A stretch of 64,000 nucleotides of DNA from Capnocytophaga sputigena (GCF_900446695.1 NZ_UAVP01000003.1:434001-498000), one strand, 5' to 3'; positions 36,384 through 46,176 are shown, counted from the first letter of the stretch. Numbers and translations are program-made. Notes: generated by a model not told the origin, from the letters alone.

Positions 36384-36689
36384 CTATCTTATATATTATT
36401 AAAAGGGGGACAAAAGTACTATTAAAATATCTTATCGCCTTTCATTTTTTATTGCTTTTTGTGATTGTAAAATCAACAGAAATTATAGTTAAAAAATCTA
36501 TTGAGGCAACACACAATTCTCTATATTTATAATTAAGGCGCAAAATTAGATATTTCTTTTTGACCCTACAAAAGTATCTCGCTAATTAACATCGATTTAA
36601 CAAATGTACAAATACTAAGAATACCTCTATAAAATAAGAACTACCCTAAATAGGGTAGTTCTTATTTTTATTAAATTGTATAATATAAG
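36384..36689. other. 306-bp intergenic region upstream of the giant gene
   Basis: Contains three minus-strand -7-like boxes (TAnnTTTG complements at 36411-36418, 36541-36548 and 36569-36576), none with a clear TTG at 19-20 bp, and the terminator at 36631-36668. No reading frame or known RNA was recognised. The leader of the giant gene may be up to about 190 nt. Confidence 0.55.
36631..36668 (-). terminator. Terminator of the lpx-efp operon
   Basis: Perfect 17-bp inverted repeat (36631-36647 with 36652-36668) around AAAT, core AACTACCCT/AGGGTAGTT, with A/T runs at both ends. It lies 22 bp after the last gene of the minus-strand operon. Confidence 0.88.
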
Positions 36690-37607
36690 CTATTTACAAC
36701 TGATAAGTTGTTTAAGAGCACTCATTTCTTTATATTTCTCACGGGCTTCACCAGCAGGATAACCAAAGTAAGTTTGTCCACCCTCTAAGGATTTAGAAAT
36801 ACCACTTTGGGCTAAAATCACTGCTTTCTCACCAATAGTGATACCGCTAGTCATCCCTACTTGTCCCCAAATAGTTACTTCATTTTCTATGACTACACAA
36901 CCAGCAATTCCTGTTTGAGAAGCTATAAGGCACTTCTCTCCTACTACTGTATCATGACCTATATGCACTTGATTATCTATCTTTGTTCCTTTCTTGATAG
37001 TGGTATCACCTGTTACCCCTCTATCAATAGTACAAAGAGCTCCTAAATCGACATTATCTTCAATTACTACACGTCCGCCAGACTTGAGTTTATCAAAACC
37101 TTCAGGGCGTTTTTTGTAGTAGAAAGCATCAGCTCCAAGCACTGTACCGGCGTGAATGGTTACATTATCACCTATCACACAATCATCGTAAATACTCACA
37201 TTGGAATGGATACGACAGTTGTTACCTATTACTACATTGTTCCCCACAAAAGTACTTGGTTGCACTACTGTATTTTCACCTATACGAGCTGAAGGTGCTA
37301 TGAGTGCTGTTGCTTTTTGGAAAGGTTTAAAAAAGTCGGTGAGTTTATTGAAATCACGAAAAGGGTCATCTGAGATTAAAAGAGCTTTCCCTTCAGGACA
37401 TTCTACTTCTTTATTAATCAGTACAATGGTAGCCTTAGAGTGCAAAGCTTTTTCGTAATACTTAGGATGATCTACAAATACTATATCACCAGCTTGTACG
37501 ACGTGAATTTCATTCATTCCAAGTACTGGAAAATCACTCGCTCCGACGTATTTCGCATTGATAATAGTCGCTATTTGTTCAAGAGTATAAGGTTGTGGAA
37601 AACGCAT
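36690..37607 (-). CDS. LpxD-like left-handed beta-helix acyltransferase (second LpxD paralogue)
   Basis: A 305-residue hexapeptide-repeat protein related to UDP-3-O-acyl-glucosamine N-acyltransferase. It has the uridine-binding N-terminal domain (ATIINAKYVGASDFPVLGMNEI) and a left-handed beta helix. It keeps the catalytic-type histidine in VHIGHDTVVG, but the second LpxD histidine (GIVGHLVIG in the paralogue at 40413-41432) is replaced by GMTSGITIG. This second copy after efp is usual in Flavobacteriia, yet its exact substrate is unknown. It lies 2 bp after efp and ends the operon. Confidence 0.85.
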   Translation of the reverse strand: MRFPQPYTLEQIATIINAKYVGASDFPVLGMNEIHVVQAGDIVFVDHPKYYEKALHSKATIVLINKEVECPEGKALLISDDPFRDFNKLTDFFKPFQKATALIAPSARIGENTVVQPSTFVGNNVVIGNNCRIHSNVSIYDDCVIGDNVTIHAGTVLGADAFYYKKRPEGFDKLKSGGRVVIEDNVDLGALCTIDRGVTGDTTIKKGTKIDNQVHIGHDTVVGEKCLIASQTGIAGCVVIENEVTIWGQVGMTSGITIGEKAVILAQSGISKSLEGGQTYFGYPAGEAREKYKEMSALKQLISCK

Positions 37608-37609
37608 AA

Positions 37610-38176
37610 TTAGTCTTTCATTCTTTCGACGTAAGTACCTTTTTCAGTTTCTACTTTAATGCGGTCACCTTCGTTGATGAAAAGAGGTACATTCACAGTA
37701 GCTCCTGTTTCTACAGTAGCAGGCTTGGTAGCATTGGTAGCAGTATTACCTTTAACACCAGGTTCTACGTGTGTAACAGTAAGAATAACATTGGCAGGCA
37801 TTTCTACAGAAAGAGGAGTCTCGTCTTCGGCATTGAAGATAACCATCACTGTTTCGCCTTCTTTAAGCAACTCAGGATAATCGAGCATATCTTTACGGAT
37901 GTGTACTTGGTTGAAGTCGTCGTTATTCATAAAAACGAACTCATCACCTTCGGCATATAGATATTGGAAAGAGCGAGTTTCTACGCGCACGTCTTCAATT
38001 TTGTGACCAGCAGAGAAAGTGTTATCAAGTATTTTACCTGTAGTAACACTTTTTAGTTTGGTACGTACAAAAGCAGGGCCTTTACCTGGTTTTACGTGTA
38101 GAAATTCAATAATTTTGTAGATATCGTGATTGAAGCGAATGCACAATCCTTTTTTAATGTCTGCGGTTGTTGCCAT
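37610..38176 (-). CDS. efp: Translation elongation factor P
   Basis: Helps ribosomes pass polyproline stretches. The 188-residue protein has the KOW-like N-domain with the tip loop HVKPGKGPAF, whose lysine is the modification site in many bacteria, then two OB domains ending in GDRIKVETEKGTYVERMKD. Between lpxA and the LpxD paralogue, it is cotranscribed with lipid A genes, as is common in Flavobacteriia. No EF-P modification gene is present nearby. Confidence 0.96.
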   Translation of the reverse strand: MATTADIKKGLCIRFNHDIYKIIEFLHVKPGKGPAFVRTKLKSVTTGKILDNTFSAGHKIEDVRVETRSFQYLYAEGDEFVFMNNDDFNQVHIRKDMLDYPELLKEGETVMVIFNAEDETPLSVEMPANVILTVTHVEPGVKGNTATNATKPATVETGATVNVPLFINEGDRIKVETEKGTYVERMKD

Positions 38177-38215
38177 TTATTTTGTTTTAAGTTATTTGTT
38201 TTTAATTTTAAGTCC

Positions 38216-39010
38216 TTATTCTTTTATCAACTCACCGTGATAGCCTTTCATAATACCGTGTTGTGAACGACGGACAAATTGCAAAATTTCATCGCGTTCT
38301 ACAGTAGCTTCCATCTCGGCTTCTATATAGTCCAAAGCGTGAGAGGTACTGAGTTTCTTCTGGAAAAGTACGCGATAAATATCTTGTATCTCACGTATTT
38401 TCTCGGTAGAAAATCCGCGACGATGTAAGCCTATAGAGTTTACCCCTACATAAGAGAGAGGGTTTCGAGCAGCCTTCACATAAGGAGGAACATCTTTGCC
38501 TACAAGAGAACCGCCAGTTACAAAGGCATAACTCCCGATAGAACAGAACTGATAGACAGCTGTCATTCCCGCCATCACAGCACAATTACCAACAGTTACG
38601 TGCCCTGCAAGAGTAGTCCCGTTAGAGAAAATACAATTATCCCCAACAATGCAATCGTGAGCGATATGAGAGTAAGCCATTATTAGGCAGTTATTACCAA
38701 CTACCGTTCTCATACGATCTACGGTACCTTTATTAATGGTTACACACTCCCTAATAGTAGTATTATCGCCTATGTGAGTAGTGGTTTCTTCACCTTTATA
38801 TTTGAGGTCTTGCGGAATAGCTGAAATTACAGCCCCAGGGAAAATTTTACAGTTTTTCCCGATACGCGCACCCTCCATAATGGTTACGTTAGGTCCTATC
38901 CAAGTGCCTTCGCCTATTTCTACATTCTTACTAATAGTAGTAAAAGGTTCTATCACTACATTTTTAGCGATTTTGGCATCGGGGTGGACATAAGCCAAAG
39001 GTTGAATCAT
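38216..39010 (-). CDS. lpxA: UDP-N-acetylglucosamine acyltransferase
   Basis: First step of lipid A synthesis: transfers a 3-hydroxyacyl chain from ACP to the 3-OH of UDP-GlcNAc. The 264-residue protein is a left-handed beta helix of hexapeptide repeats with the catalytic histidine segment MAYSHIAHDCIVG, plus a helical C-terminus containing GLHRRGFSTEKIREIQDIYR. It lies 6 bp after the lpxC/fabZ fusion and 39 bp before efp. Confidence 0.96.
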   Translation of the reverse strand: MIQPLAYVHPDAKIAKNVVIEPFTTISKNVEIGEGTWIGPNVTIMEGARIGKNCKIFPGAVISAIPQDLKYKGEETTTHIGDNTTIRECVTINKGTVDRMRTVVGNNCLIMAYSHIAHDCIVGDNCIFSNGTTLAGHVTVGNCAVMAGMTAVYQFCSIGSYAFVTGGSLVGKDVPPYVKAARNPLSYVGVNSIGLHRRGFSTEKIREIQDIYRVLFQKKLSTSHALDYIEAEMEATVERDEILQFVRRSQHGIMKGYHGELIKE

Positions 39011-39016
39011 ATACTT

Positions 39017-40405
39017 TTATTTTACTTTAACAATTTGAGCCATTAGCTCAGCTTCGGTAGCTAACTTGCCATTTACATAAGCATAGGCTTGCATGTGGCA
39101 GATACCACGGCGAATAGGTGTTAGCAATTCTAATTTGAATATAAGGGTATCCCCTGGCACTACTTGTACCTTAAACTTCACATTGTCTATTTTCATAAAG
39201 TAAGTGAGGTAATTTTCGGGGTCGGGGACAGTACTGAGTATCAATACGCCTCCCGTTTGTGCCATTGCTTCTATCTGTAGTACTCCAGGCATTACAGGAG
39301 CTCCTGGGAAGTGCCCTACGAAGAAAGGTTCATCCATTGTTACATTCTTTAAACCTACCACATGTTTATCAGAAAGTTCAAAGATTTTATCTACCAATAA
39401 GAATGGAGAACGGTGAGGTAGCAACTTCATTATATCAACAGTATTGAGCAACGGCGGTTGATTGATATCTATAGAAGGAACGTTGTTGCGTCGTTCATTT
39501 TTTATAATCTTAGAAAGTTTTTTAGCAAATTGGGTATTAGTGAAATGCCCCGGCTTAGTAGCGATGACTTTACCACGAATGCGAGTTCCTACTAATGCCA
39601 AGTCGCCTATGACATCTAAAAGTTTATGGCGAGCAGCTTCGTTAGGGTAATGCAAAGTAAGATTATCAAGCACTCCATTAGGTTTCACTGAAATATTTTC
39701 TTTATTGAAAACCTTTTTGAGTTTTTGCATCGTACTATCAGAAATTTCTTTATCTACATATACAATAGCATTATTTAAATCTCCTCCCTTTATAAGTCCG
39801 TGATCAAGCAATGCTTCAAGCTCGTGCAAGAAACTAAAGGTACGAGCATCGGCTATTTCGGTTTTAAATTCGGAAATTTTATTGAGGTAAGCGTTTTGGG
39901 TGCCTAATATTTTAGTACCAAAATCTACCATTGTAGTCACTTGGTATTCATCGGCAGGAATGAGGGTAATTTCACTACCTGTTTCTTCATTTACGTAGGT
40001 AATTACTTGTTTTACTATATACTCATCACGATCAGCTTCTTGAGCAGTGATACCCACTTTTTCTATAGCTTCTACAAAGTACTTAGAAGAACCATCCATA
40101 ATAGGAGGTTCTGACGAGTTGAGCTCAATAATGACATTATCCAAATCCATCCCCACAAGAGCAGCTAAAATATGTTCACAGGTTTGGATTTTTACCCCTT
40201 TTTTCTCTAAAACAGTACCACGTTCTGTATTTACTACATAAGTAGCATCTGCTTCTACTATGGGGCTACCTTCTAAATCGGTACGTACAAAGGTAAAACC
40301 ATTGCCCACTGGCGCAGGCTTGAGTACCATTTTCACTTGTTTACCTGTATGTAACCCAATACCTTCTAAGGTAATTTCTTTGGATAAAGTATTTTGCTTT
40401 ACCAT
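39017..40405 (-). CDS. Bifunctional LpxC deacetylase / FabZ dehydratase
   Basis: Fusion of UDP-3-O-acyl-GlcNAc deacetylase (residues about 1-300) and 3-hydroxyacyl-ACP dehydratase (about 320-462). The LpxC part shows the zinc ligand region CEHILAALVGMDLDN and HKLLDVIGDLALVG. The FabZ part shows LLPHRSPFLLVDKIFEL with the catalytic His and GHFPGAPVMPGVLQIEAMAQ with the catalytic Glu. This fusion is characteristic of Bacteroidota and couples lipid A synthesis with fatty-acid elongation. The gene lies 7 bp after lpxD. Confidence 0.96.
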   Translation of the reverse strand: MVKQNTLSKEITLEGIGLHTGKQVKMVLKPAPVGNGFTFVRTDLEGSPIVEADATYVVNTERGTVLEKKGVKIQTCEHILAALVGMDLDNVIIELNSSEPPIMDGSSKYFVEAIEKVGITAQEADRDEYIVKQVITYVNEETGSEITLIPADEYQVTTMVDFGTKILGTQNAYLNKISEFKTEIADARTFSFLHELEALLDHGLIKGGDLNNAIVYVDKEISDSTMQKLKKVFNKENISVKPNGVLDNLTLHYPNEAARHKLLDVIGDLALVGTRIRGKVIATKPGHFTNTQFAKKLSKIIKNERRNNVPSIDINQPPLLNTVDIMKLLPHRSPFLLVDKIFELSDKHVVGLKNVTMDEPFFVGHFPGAPVMPGVLQIEAMAQTGGVLILSTVPDPENYLTYFMKIDNVKFKVQVVPGDTLIFKLELLTPIRRGICHMQAYAYVNGKLATEAELMAQIVKVK

Positions 40406-40412
40406 AGTGTAT

Positions 40413-41432
40413 TTATTTTAATTTTTTTTCTAATTCTTCTAAGCGTTTTAGCAAGTTTGGTAACTTTCTAAAAATAACATAAGCTTTATTATATTCAGCG
40501 TGTCCTAAAGCAGGAGAACCTTGAATAGCTTCATCATCTTTGAGATTGCGTCCTACTCCTGTTTGGGCTTGTATTTTTACGCGATTGCCTATGACCAAGT
40601 GTCCTACAATTCCCACTTGACCACCTATCATACAATTTTCACCTACTTTAGTAGAACCTGCAATACCTGTTTGGGCTGCAATCACTGTATTTTTACCTAC
40701 TTCCACATTGTGGGCAATATGTATTTGGTTATCCAACTTTACACCCTTACGAATAATAGTGGATCCTAAAGTAGCACGGTCTATAGCTGTTCCTGCTCCT
40801 ATATCTACGGAGTCTTCAATTACCACATTACCTATCTGTGGCACTCTACTAAACTCTCCTTTTTCATTAGGTTGGAAGCCAAAACCATCAGCGCCTAATA
40901 CTACTCCACTGTGCAACATACAATCTTTGCCTATGACAGTTTCAGAATATATTTTACAGCCAGCAAAAATTGTAGTATCATCACCTACTGATGAGTTATC
41001 ACCTATATAAGTATTAGGATAGATTTTCACATTATCGCCTATCACTACATTTTCGCCTATGTAAACAAAAGCCCCTACATATACATTTTTCCCTATTTTA
41101 GCTGATGGAGATATAAAAGAAGGTTGTTCTATACCTACTTTATTCATCTTCACTTGATTGTAGAATTCTAAGAGTTTGGAGAAAGCAGCATAAGCATCAT
41201 CTACTCTCACCAAGGTTGCTGAAATAGTATCTTCAGCCTCAAAGTCCTTATTCACAATCACTATTGATGCCTTTGTTGTATAGATAAAATGTTTGTACTT
41301 AGGGTTTGCCAAAAAAGATATACCCCCTTCAGTCCCCTCTTCAATTTTTGAAAGTTTATAGACTTCAATTTGGGGATTTCCTTCTACTTCACCACCGAGT
41401 ACATTGGCTATTTGTAACGCTGTAAATTTCAT
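40413..41432 (-). CDS. lpxD: UDP-3-O-(3-hydroxyacyl)glucosamine N-acyltransferase
   Basis: Third step of lipid A synthesis: N-acylates UDP-3-O-acyl-glucosamine. The 339-residue protein has the LpxD N-terminal domain (FTALQIANVLGGEVEGNP), a hexapeptide beta helix with both conserved histidines (IAHNVEVG and GIVGHLVIG), and a C-terminal coiled helix (FRKLPNLLKRLEELEKKLK). It is the first gene of the lpx operon. A -7-like box lies at 41509-41516, without a clear -33. Confidence 0.95.
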   Translation of the reverse strand: MKFTALQIANVLGGEVEGNPQIEVYKLSKIEEGTEGGISFLANPKYKHFIYTTKASIVIVNKDFEAEDTISATLVRVDDAYAAFSKLLEFYNQVKMNKVGIEQPSFISPSAKIGKNVYVGAFVYIGENVVIGDNVKIYPNTYIGDNSSVGDDTTIFAGCKIYSETVIGKDCMLHSGVVLGADGFGFQPNEKGEFSRVPQIGNVVIEDSVDIGAGTAIDRATLGSTIIRKGVKLDNQIHIAHNVEVGKNTVIAAQTGIAGSTKVGENCMIGGQVGIVGHLVIGNRVKIQAQTGVGRNLKDDEAIQGSPALGHAEYNKAYVIFRKLPNLLKRLEELEKKLK

Positions 41433-41508
41433 TTAATTAGTTTATAATCAAAACGATATAAAGCAATATTTATATGTTTTCACCTTAAAAAAAGGTTGTT
41501 TTTCGCAA

Positions 41509-41516
41509 CAAAAGTA
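41509..41516 (-). promoter_or_regulatory. Possible -7 box of the lpx operon
   Basis: Minus-strand TACTTTTG, 76 bp upstream of lpxD. No TTG lies 17-22 bp farther upstream, so this is only a candidate. Confidence 0.4.
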
Positions 41517-41591
41517 TAAAAATTATTTAATATAGCATTCATTTTGCTATTTTTTTTATCTATTAGGTAATTTTACTACTCCTTTTTCACC

Positions 41592-42809
41592 CTATTTTGG
41601 ATAGCAAATATAGTATCGTTCAATCACTTGAGAAAGGGGTTCCAAATTGATAGCTTCAGAAGTTTTACTAAGATCTACTACTCTTCCATTTTTGGTAAGA
41701 ATCTTAATTACTTCCTTCGCTGGATTATACGCTCTGTTAGTCATCACTCCTGTAAAGACAAAGTACTTCATATCTTTTTCTTCTATTCCTTTAGCAAGTG
41801 ATAGTTTCTGTAGTCTGTTTATCTTCTGCTCTTCAAAATCGTTTAAGCGGACTTTTATTTTTGGCAAATCGCGATTGAGTAACATTTTGCTGAGTTTAGA
41901 AAGGACTACATCGGGGTGGAACTGCCATTCTTTCATTGCTGAAATGATATCGGTATCGTCTAAACGTGCAAACATTTCAAGCACTTCTTGTGAGAAATTA
42001 TCTTTGGATATTTTGTTTTTCACAAAGAAAGCTAAAGCAGTGGACATAGTGAGTTTTTGTCCTTGTTGTACTAATTCCTTTGCACGATTGAGTAACCTAA
42101 TCAATATTTGTTCGGCGGCTACGCTGGTTTTGTGCAAATACACTTGCCAATACATCAATCGTCTGGCTATTAGGAATTTCTCTACCGAATATAAGCCTTT
42201 TTCTTCCACTACTAATTCATCATTACGGACATTAAGCATTGAGATAAGGCGTTCAGAATTGATATTTCCTTCGGCAACTCCAGTATAGAAGCTATCGCGT
42301 TTGAGGTAATCGGCTCTATCCATATCCAACTGACTTGAAATGAGCTGGTGCATAAACTTACGAGGATAAGTGCCTTGAAACATAGCGATTGCCGTTTCTA
42401 ACTTACCATTGAACACCTTGTTAAGTTCTTGCATAAAGCGCAACGAGATTTCCTCGTGAGAAATACCTTCGACAATGCTGTGTTCCATAGCGTGAGAAAA
42501 AGGTCCGTGCCCTATGTCGTGCAACAATATGGCGATATAGAGCCCCTCGGCTTCTTTATCGGAAATTTGGACACCTTTAAAGCGCAACATTTCGACTGTT
42601 TTCTGCATCAAGAACACACAGCCAAGTACGTGTTCAAAGCGGGTGTGTTTAGCTCCTGGAAATACCAAATAGGACAGCGCCATTTGATTGATACGCCTGA
42701 GTCGCTGAAAATAAGGGTGTTCAATGATATCGAACACTAAAGTGCTAGGAATATGAATAAACCCATAAATAGGGTCGTTGATAATTTTTAGCTTATTTCT
42801 TGACCGCAT
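41592..42809 (-). CDS. HD-domain phosphohydrolase
   Basis: A 405-residue metal-dependent phosphohydrolase of the dGTPase/SAMHD-like HD group. The motif order is RFEHVLGCVFLMQ (H), LLHDIGHGPFSHAMEHSI (HD), then SQLDMDRADYLKRDSFYTG carrying the last metal Asp. The family in Bacteroidota is typically annotated simply as HD domain protein; nucleotide triphosphohydrolase activity is possible. Its start overlaps the end of the upstream LtaS-like gene by 17 bp, implying translational coupling. Confidence 0.88.
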   Translation of the reverse strand: MRSRNKLKIINDPIYGFIHIPSTLVFDIIEHPYFQRLRRINQMALSYLVFPGAKHTRFEHVLGCVFLMQKTVEMLRFKGVQISDKEAEGLYIAILLHDIGHGPFSHAMEHSIVEGISHEEISLRFMQELNKVFNGKLETAIAMFQGTYPRKFMHQLISSQLDMDRADYLKRDSFYTGVAEGNINSERLISMLNVRNDELVVEEKGLYSVEKFLIARRLMYWQVYLHKTSVAAEQILIRLLNRAKELVQQGQKLTMSTALAFFVKNKISKDNFSQEVLEMFARLDDTDIISAMKEWQFHPDVVLSKLSKMLLNRDLPKIKVRLNDFEEQKINRLQKLSLAKGIEEKDMKYFVFTGVMTNRAYNPAKEVIKILTKNGRVVDLSKTSEAINLEPLSQVIERYYICYPK

Positions 42810-44883
42810 TGTACTGTTTATTTTTTAACCACTCGGCAGTAGCTTGATAAGTACCAATACAAGCATCGGCTTGTTCTTTGTTCAAGTTATTTTCTTTTAC
42901 TTGTTCATAAAACAAAGGATACTCTTGTGAAGGTTGTTCTGCTTCTTTGTGCAAACTGTATTGAGTAGTTTTTCTCAAAGGTGATATAATCGTGAGTTTA
43001 TCAGGGGTTAAGTAACCTAAATCTTGATAAGTAGCGATATAGGCACGCGGTTGATAGCCTTCTTTTAGTACATCTTGTCCTATAAACTTAGAAATATAAT
43101 TGAAGTTTAACAAACCGAAAACAGTAGGCATCACATCTATTTGCGACATCATCACATCTATTTTTTTAGGAGTGATAAAATCGGCGACTATGAAACAAGG
43201 GATGCGATAGCCATCTAAAGGCAGTTCGGTACTACCTGCACTTGATGCACAATGGTCGGCTACAATCACAAAAATAGTATTTTTGTACCATTTTTGTTGT
43301 TTTGCCATCTCAAAAAATCGTTTGAGTGCATAATCTGTATATTTTACCCCCCCTGCTCTACTCTTTTCGGTAGGAGGAATATCAATTTTACCTTCAGGAT
43401 AAGTAAATGGACGGTGATTGCTAACAGTCATCCAATGATTGAAGAATGGTTTGCCAGCTTTAGCTTGTTCATTCATCACTTTTATAGCTTTGTTTGCCAT
43501 ATCTTCATCGCAAACACCCCATATATTAGAAAATGTTACTTCTTCAGGAGTAAAGTTTTTGTTATCTATAATATCGTAACCATTACCGCCAAAGAAATCC
43601 TTCATATTATCAAAATAACTATCGCCTCCATAAAGATATTTCACATCATAGCCTTTACTTTTGAACACGCTTCCTGTGGTAAACTTATCTTTATTGTCTT
43701 TACGCTTCACTACACTTTCACCTGGAGTAGGTGGTATACAAAGGGTTAAGGCTTCTAAACCTCTCACTGTACGGTTACCTGTAGCATATAAATTAGTGAA
43801 AAACAAGCTATTATTAGCTAAACTATCTAAAAAGGGTGTACGGTTATCGGTATTACCATACATTGTAAGGTATTCTGCCGAAAGACTCTCTACTGAAATA
43901 AGGAGCACATTGCGGTGTACTTCAGTAGTATCACCTACAATCTGGCGTTCGAGCGCAGGAGCATTGAGTTGTTTGAGCACAATGCTTTCAGCCTCTTTTT
44001 CTGGCAAGGTAGGATAAAACTGAAAGAAATCTAACTCACTATGGGTAAAGGCATAATAAAACTTATATACGCCATTACTTTGTATTTCCTGAGCAAAAGT
44101 ATTCTCGGCACTGATGGTATCAAGTCGTGGCAAACTCCACATTCCTACAAGAGCAAGCAATAAATAGACTATTAATAATGCTGCTTTTTCTAACAGTGTA
44201 GGGATCGTTTTTAAAACACTCTTAGTTTTTATAAACAAGAAAGTTGTAAGTGCCAATACTACTACAAAAACAGCAGAAAACAAGGGCACTACAGGGTAGC
44301 TTTCCATTATATTCCCTATCACCTCATTGGTATAGATGAGATAATCTACTGCTATAAAGTTGTAGCGGATACCAAATTCATTCCAAAAGAAATACTCGCT
44401 TACTGCATTCATCACTATGGCAAATACATAGATTGCTAAAGTTATGAAATACAGAATATTGCGCAACTGTATTCTATATTTAGGGAAGAAGAGCAGAAGA
44501 GCAAAACAAAAAGTTTTAAACCCAAAGAAAGCTAATGCTATCTCAGGAAGAACCCCTCCATATTGTGCAAAAATATTATTAGGGTAAAACTGTATGTAGA
44601 GTAGTATAAGGATAAAAATTCCTAAAATAATTCCTCCATAGGGCTTCTTATACTTTACATTGGCAATAAAAATAAGATAGATAGCCAAGATACTACTTGC
44701 CAACAATATAGTAAAGACATCGGATATCAAGCCTATAGTAATCATTTTTATCACACTCCACACCGAAAATGTAGTAGTGGTTATGGGGTGTAACATAAAA
44801 ATAGCGCGCATCACAAACGATACGAGAAGATATAATATTGCTATATAGGCAAATGGTTTTATTCTTTCTAAGAAGGATTTCAT
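42793..44883 (-). CDS. LtaS-family sulfatase-fold membrane enzyme
   Basis: A 696-residue protein with five predicted transmembrane helices in the first ~240 residues, followed by a large extracytoplasmic alkaline-phosphatase/sulfatase domain. Visible motifs are NVLLISVESLSAEYLTMYG (first metal site), ATGNRTVRGLEAL with the nucleophilic threonine of the LtaS family, and IFVIVADHCASS (metal Asp/His). Gram-negative members act as phosphoglycerol or phosphoethanolamine transferases on envelope glycans or lipids. The actual head-group is unknown here. Confidence 0.88.
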   Translation of the reverse strand: MKSFLERIKPFAYIAILYLLVSFVMRAIFMLHPITTTTFSVWSVIKMITIGLISDVFTILLASSILAIYLIFIANVKYKKPYGGIILGIFILILLYIQFYPNNIFAQYGGVLPEIALAFFGFKTFCFALLLFFPKYRIQLRNILYFITLAIYVFAIVMNAVSEYFFWNEFGIRYNFIAVDYLIYTNEVIGNIMESYPVVPLFSAVFVVVLALTTFLFIKTKSVLKTIPTLLEKAALLIVYLLLALVGMWSLPRLDTISAENTFAQEIQSNGVYKFYYAFTHSELDFFQFYPTLPEKEAESIVLKQLNAPALERQIVGDTTEVHRNVLLISVESLSAEYLTMYGNTDNRTPFLDSLANNSLFFTNLYATGNRTVRGLEALTLCIPPTPGESVVKRKDNKDKFTTGSVFKSKGYDVKYLYGGDSYFDNMKDFFGGNGYDIIDNKNFTPEEVTFSNIWGVCDEDMANKAIKVMNEQAKAGKPFFNHWMTVSNHRPFTYPEGKIDIPPTEKSRAGGVKYTDYALKRFFEMAKQQKWYKNTIFVIVADHCASSAGSTELPLDGYRIPCFIVADFITPKKIDVMMSQIDVMPTVFGLLNFNYISKFIGQDVLKEGYQPRAYIATYQDLGYLTPDKLTIISPLRKTTQYSLHKEAEQPSQEYPLFYEQVKENNLNKEQADACIGTYQATAEWLKNKQYNAVKK

Positions 44884-44929
44884 AAATTGTTTTTTTTAGT
44901 TATAAGCGTTGTGTTTGGGATTCTCTTTT

Positions 44930-44969
44930 AAAAAAAGAAACGCCTTAAAAAGACTTCATAAGGCGTTTC
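44930..44969 (-). terminator. Terminator of dnaN
   Basis: GAAACGCCTTA (44937-44947) pairs with TAAGGCGTTTC (44959-44969); on the minus strand a run of seven T follows. Confidence 0.85.
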
Positions 44970-44997
44970 ATCTTTAATTATAGAAAAGATTTTTATT

Positions 44998-46122
44998 TTA
45001 TTGATTCGTATTGAGCATAATAGGCATAGCCAGCATTAACACTTTCTCTCCCTCATCAAGACCATCCACAGGCGTGATAAGTCCAGCACGATTTGGCAAC
45101 GACATTTCTATTAAGATTTCATCAGAGTCTAAGTTATTGATCATTTCTTTCAAGAACTTAGAGTTGAAACCTATTTCTAAATCGTCTCCCTGATAGTTAC
45201 AAGTGAATCGTTCCTCACCTTTGTTGCTATAATCTATATCCTCAGCTGAAATTACCAAGCTAGATCCTGCTACTTTCAAGCGTACTTGGTGAGTAGTTTT
45301 GTTAGAAAACAATGACAAACGATTGATAGAACTATAGAATTGTGAACGATTTAAGATAAGTTTATTAGGATTTTCTTTAGGGATTACCGCATCATAGTTA
45401 GGATATTTACCATCTATAAGGCGGCAGATAAACTCCATATCGTCAAAAGAGAATTTTGCATTGCTCTCATTGTATTCCACAGTTACTTCAGTTTCACTTC
45501 CTGCTAAAATACCTTTGAGAATGTTCAATGGTTTTTTAGGCATAATGAAATCGGCAGCATCATTAGCTTTAATGTCTAAGCGTTCGTATTTCACTAATTT
45601 ATGAGCATCAGTACCCACGAAAGTAAGTCCGTTTTCGCTAAATTGGAACAAAATACCGCTCATTGTAGGGCGCAAATCATCATTTCCTGCTGCGAAAATA
45701 GTTTTCTGTACAGCTGTAGCCAACACATCGCCTAACATTGTTACCTTGCTTGCTTCTGGCAAAGCTACAGGGCGAGGAAATTCCTCTCCATCTAAATAAG
45801 CTAAAGTATAATTACCTGTAGTAGAGCTAATTTCTATTACATTATTCTCTTTTACCAAAAAGGTAAGCGGTTGTTCTGAAAAGGTTTTAAGAATATCTAT
45901 CAATAATTTAGCTGATACGGCTATACTTCCTTGAGAGTCTGATTCCACTTCCAAAGTACCTCTTACAGTGGTTTCCAAATCGGAAGCCGAGATTGTTAAA
46001 GAATTGGTAGATAGTTCAAACAAAAAGTTATCTAGTATAGGCATAGTGTTGTTGCTATTAATAACACCACCAAATACTTGTAACTTTTTCAATAGGTAAG
46101 AACTCGATACTATAAACTTCAT
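44998..46122 (-). CDS. dnaN: DNA polymerase III sliding clamp (beta subunit)
   Basis: Ring-shaped processivity clamp, 374 residues, with three similar domains. The N-terminus MKFIVSSSYLLKKLQVFGGVI, the FSDFMEFICRLIDGKYPNYD-type segment in domain 3 and the C-terminal ending of the form (L)MLAMPIMLN are characteristic. The frame extends to 46179, but the promoter -7 box lies at 46177-46184, so the start at 46122 is correct. It is monocistronic, with its own promoter and terminator. No dnaA or origin features are next to it. Confidence 0.96.
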   Translation of the reverse strand: MKFIVSSSYLLKKLQVFGGVINSNNTMPILDNFLFELSTNSLTISASDLETTVRGTLEVESDSQGSIAVSAKLLIDILKTFSEQPLTFLVKENNVIEISSTTGNYTLAYLDGEEFPRPVALPEASKVTMLGDVLATAVQKTIFAAGNDDLRPTMSGILFQFSENGLTFVGTDAHKLVKYERLDIKANDAADFIMPKKPLNILKGILAGSETEVTVEYNESNAKFSFDDMEFICRLIDGKYPNYDAVIPKENPNKLILNRSQFYSSINRLSLFSNKTTHQVRLKVAGSSLVISAEDIDYSNKGEERFTCNYQGDDLEIGFNSKFLKEMINNLDSDEILIEMSLPNRAGLITPVDGLDEGEKVLMLAMPIMLNTNQ

Positions 46123-46176
46123 ATTTTTTATGTATTTTAAATGACAAATCATACCCCTTTTACGGAGTAATAATGG

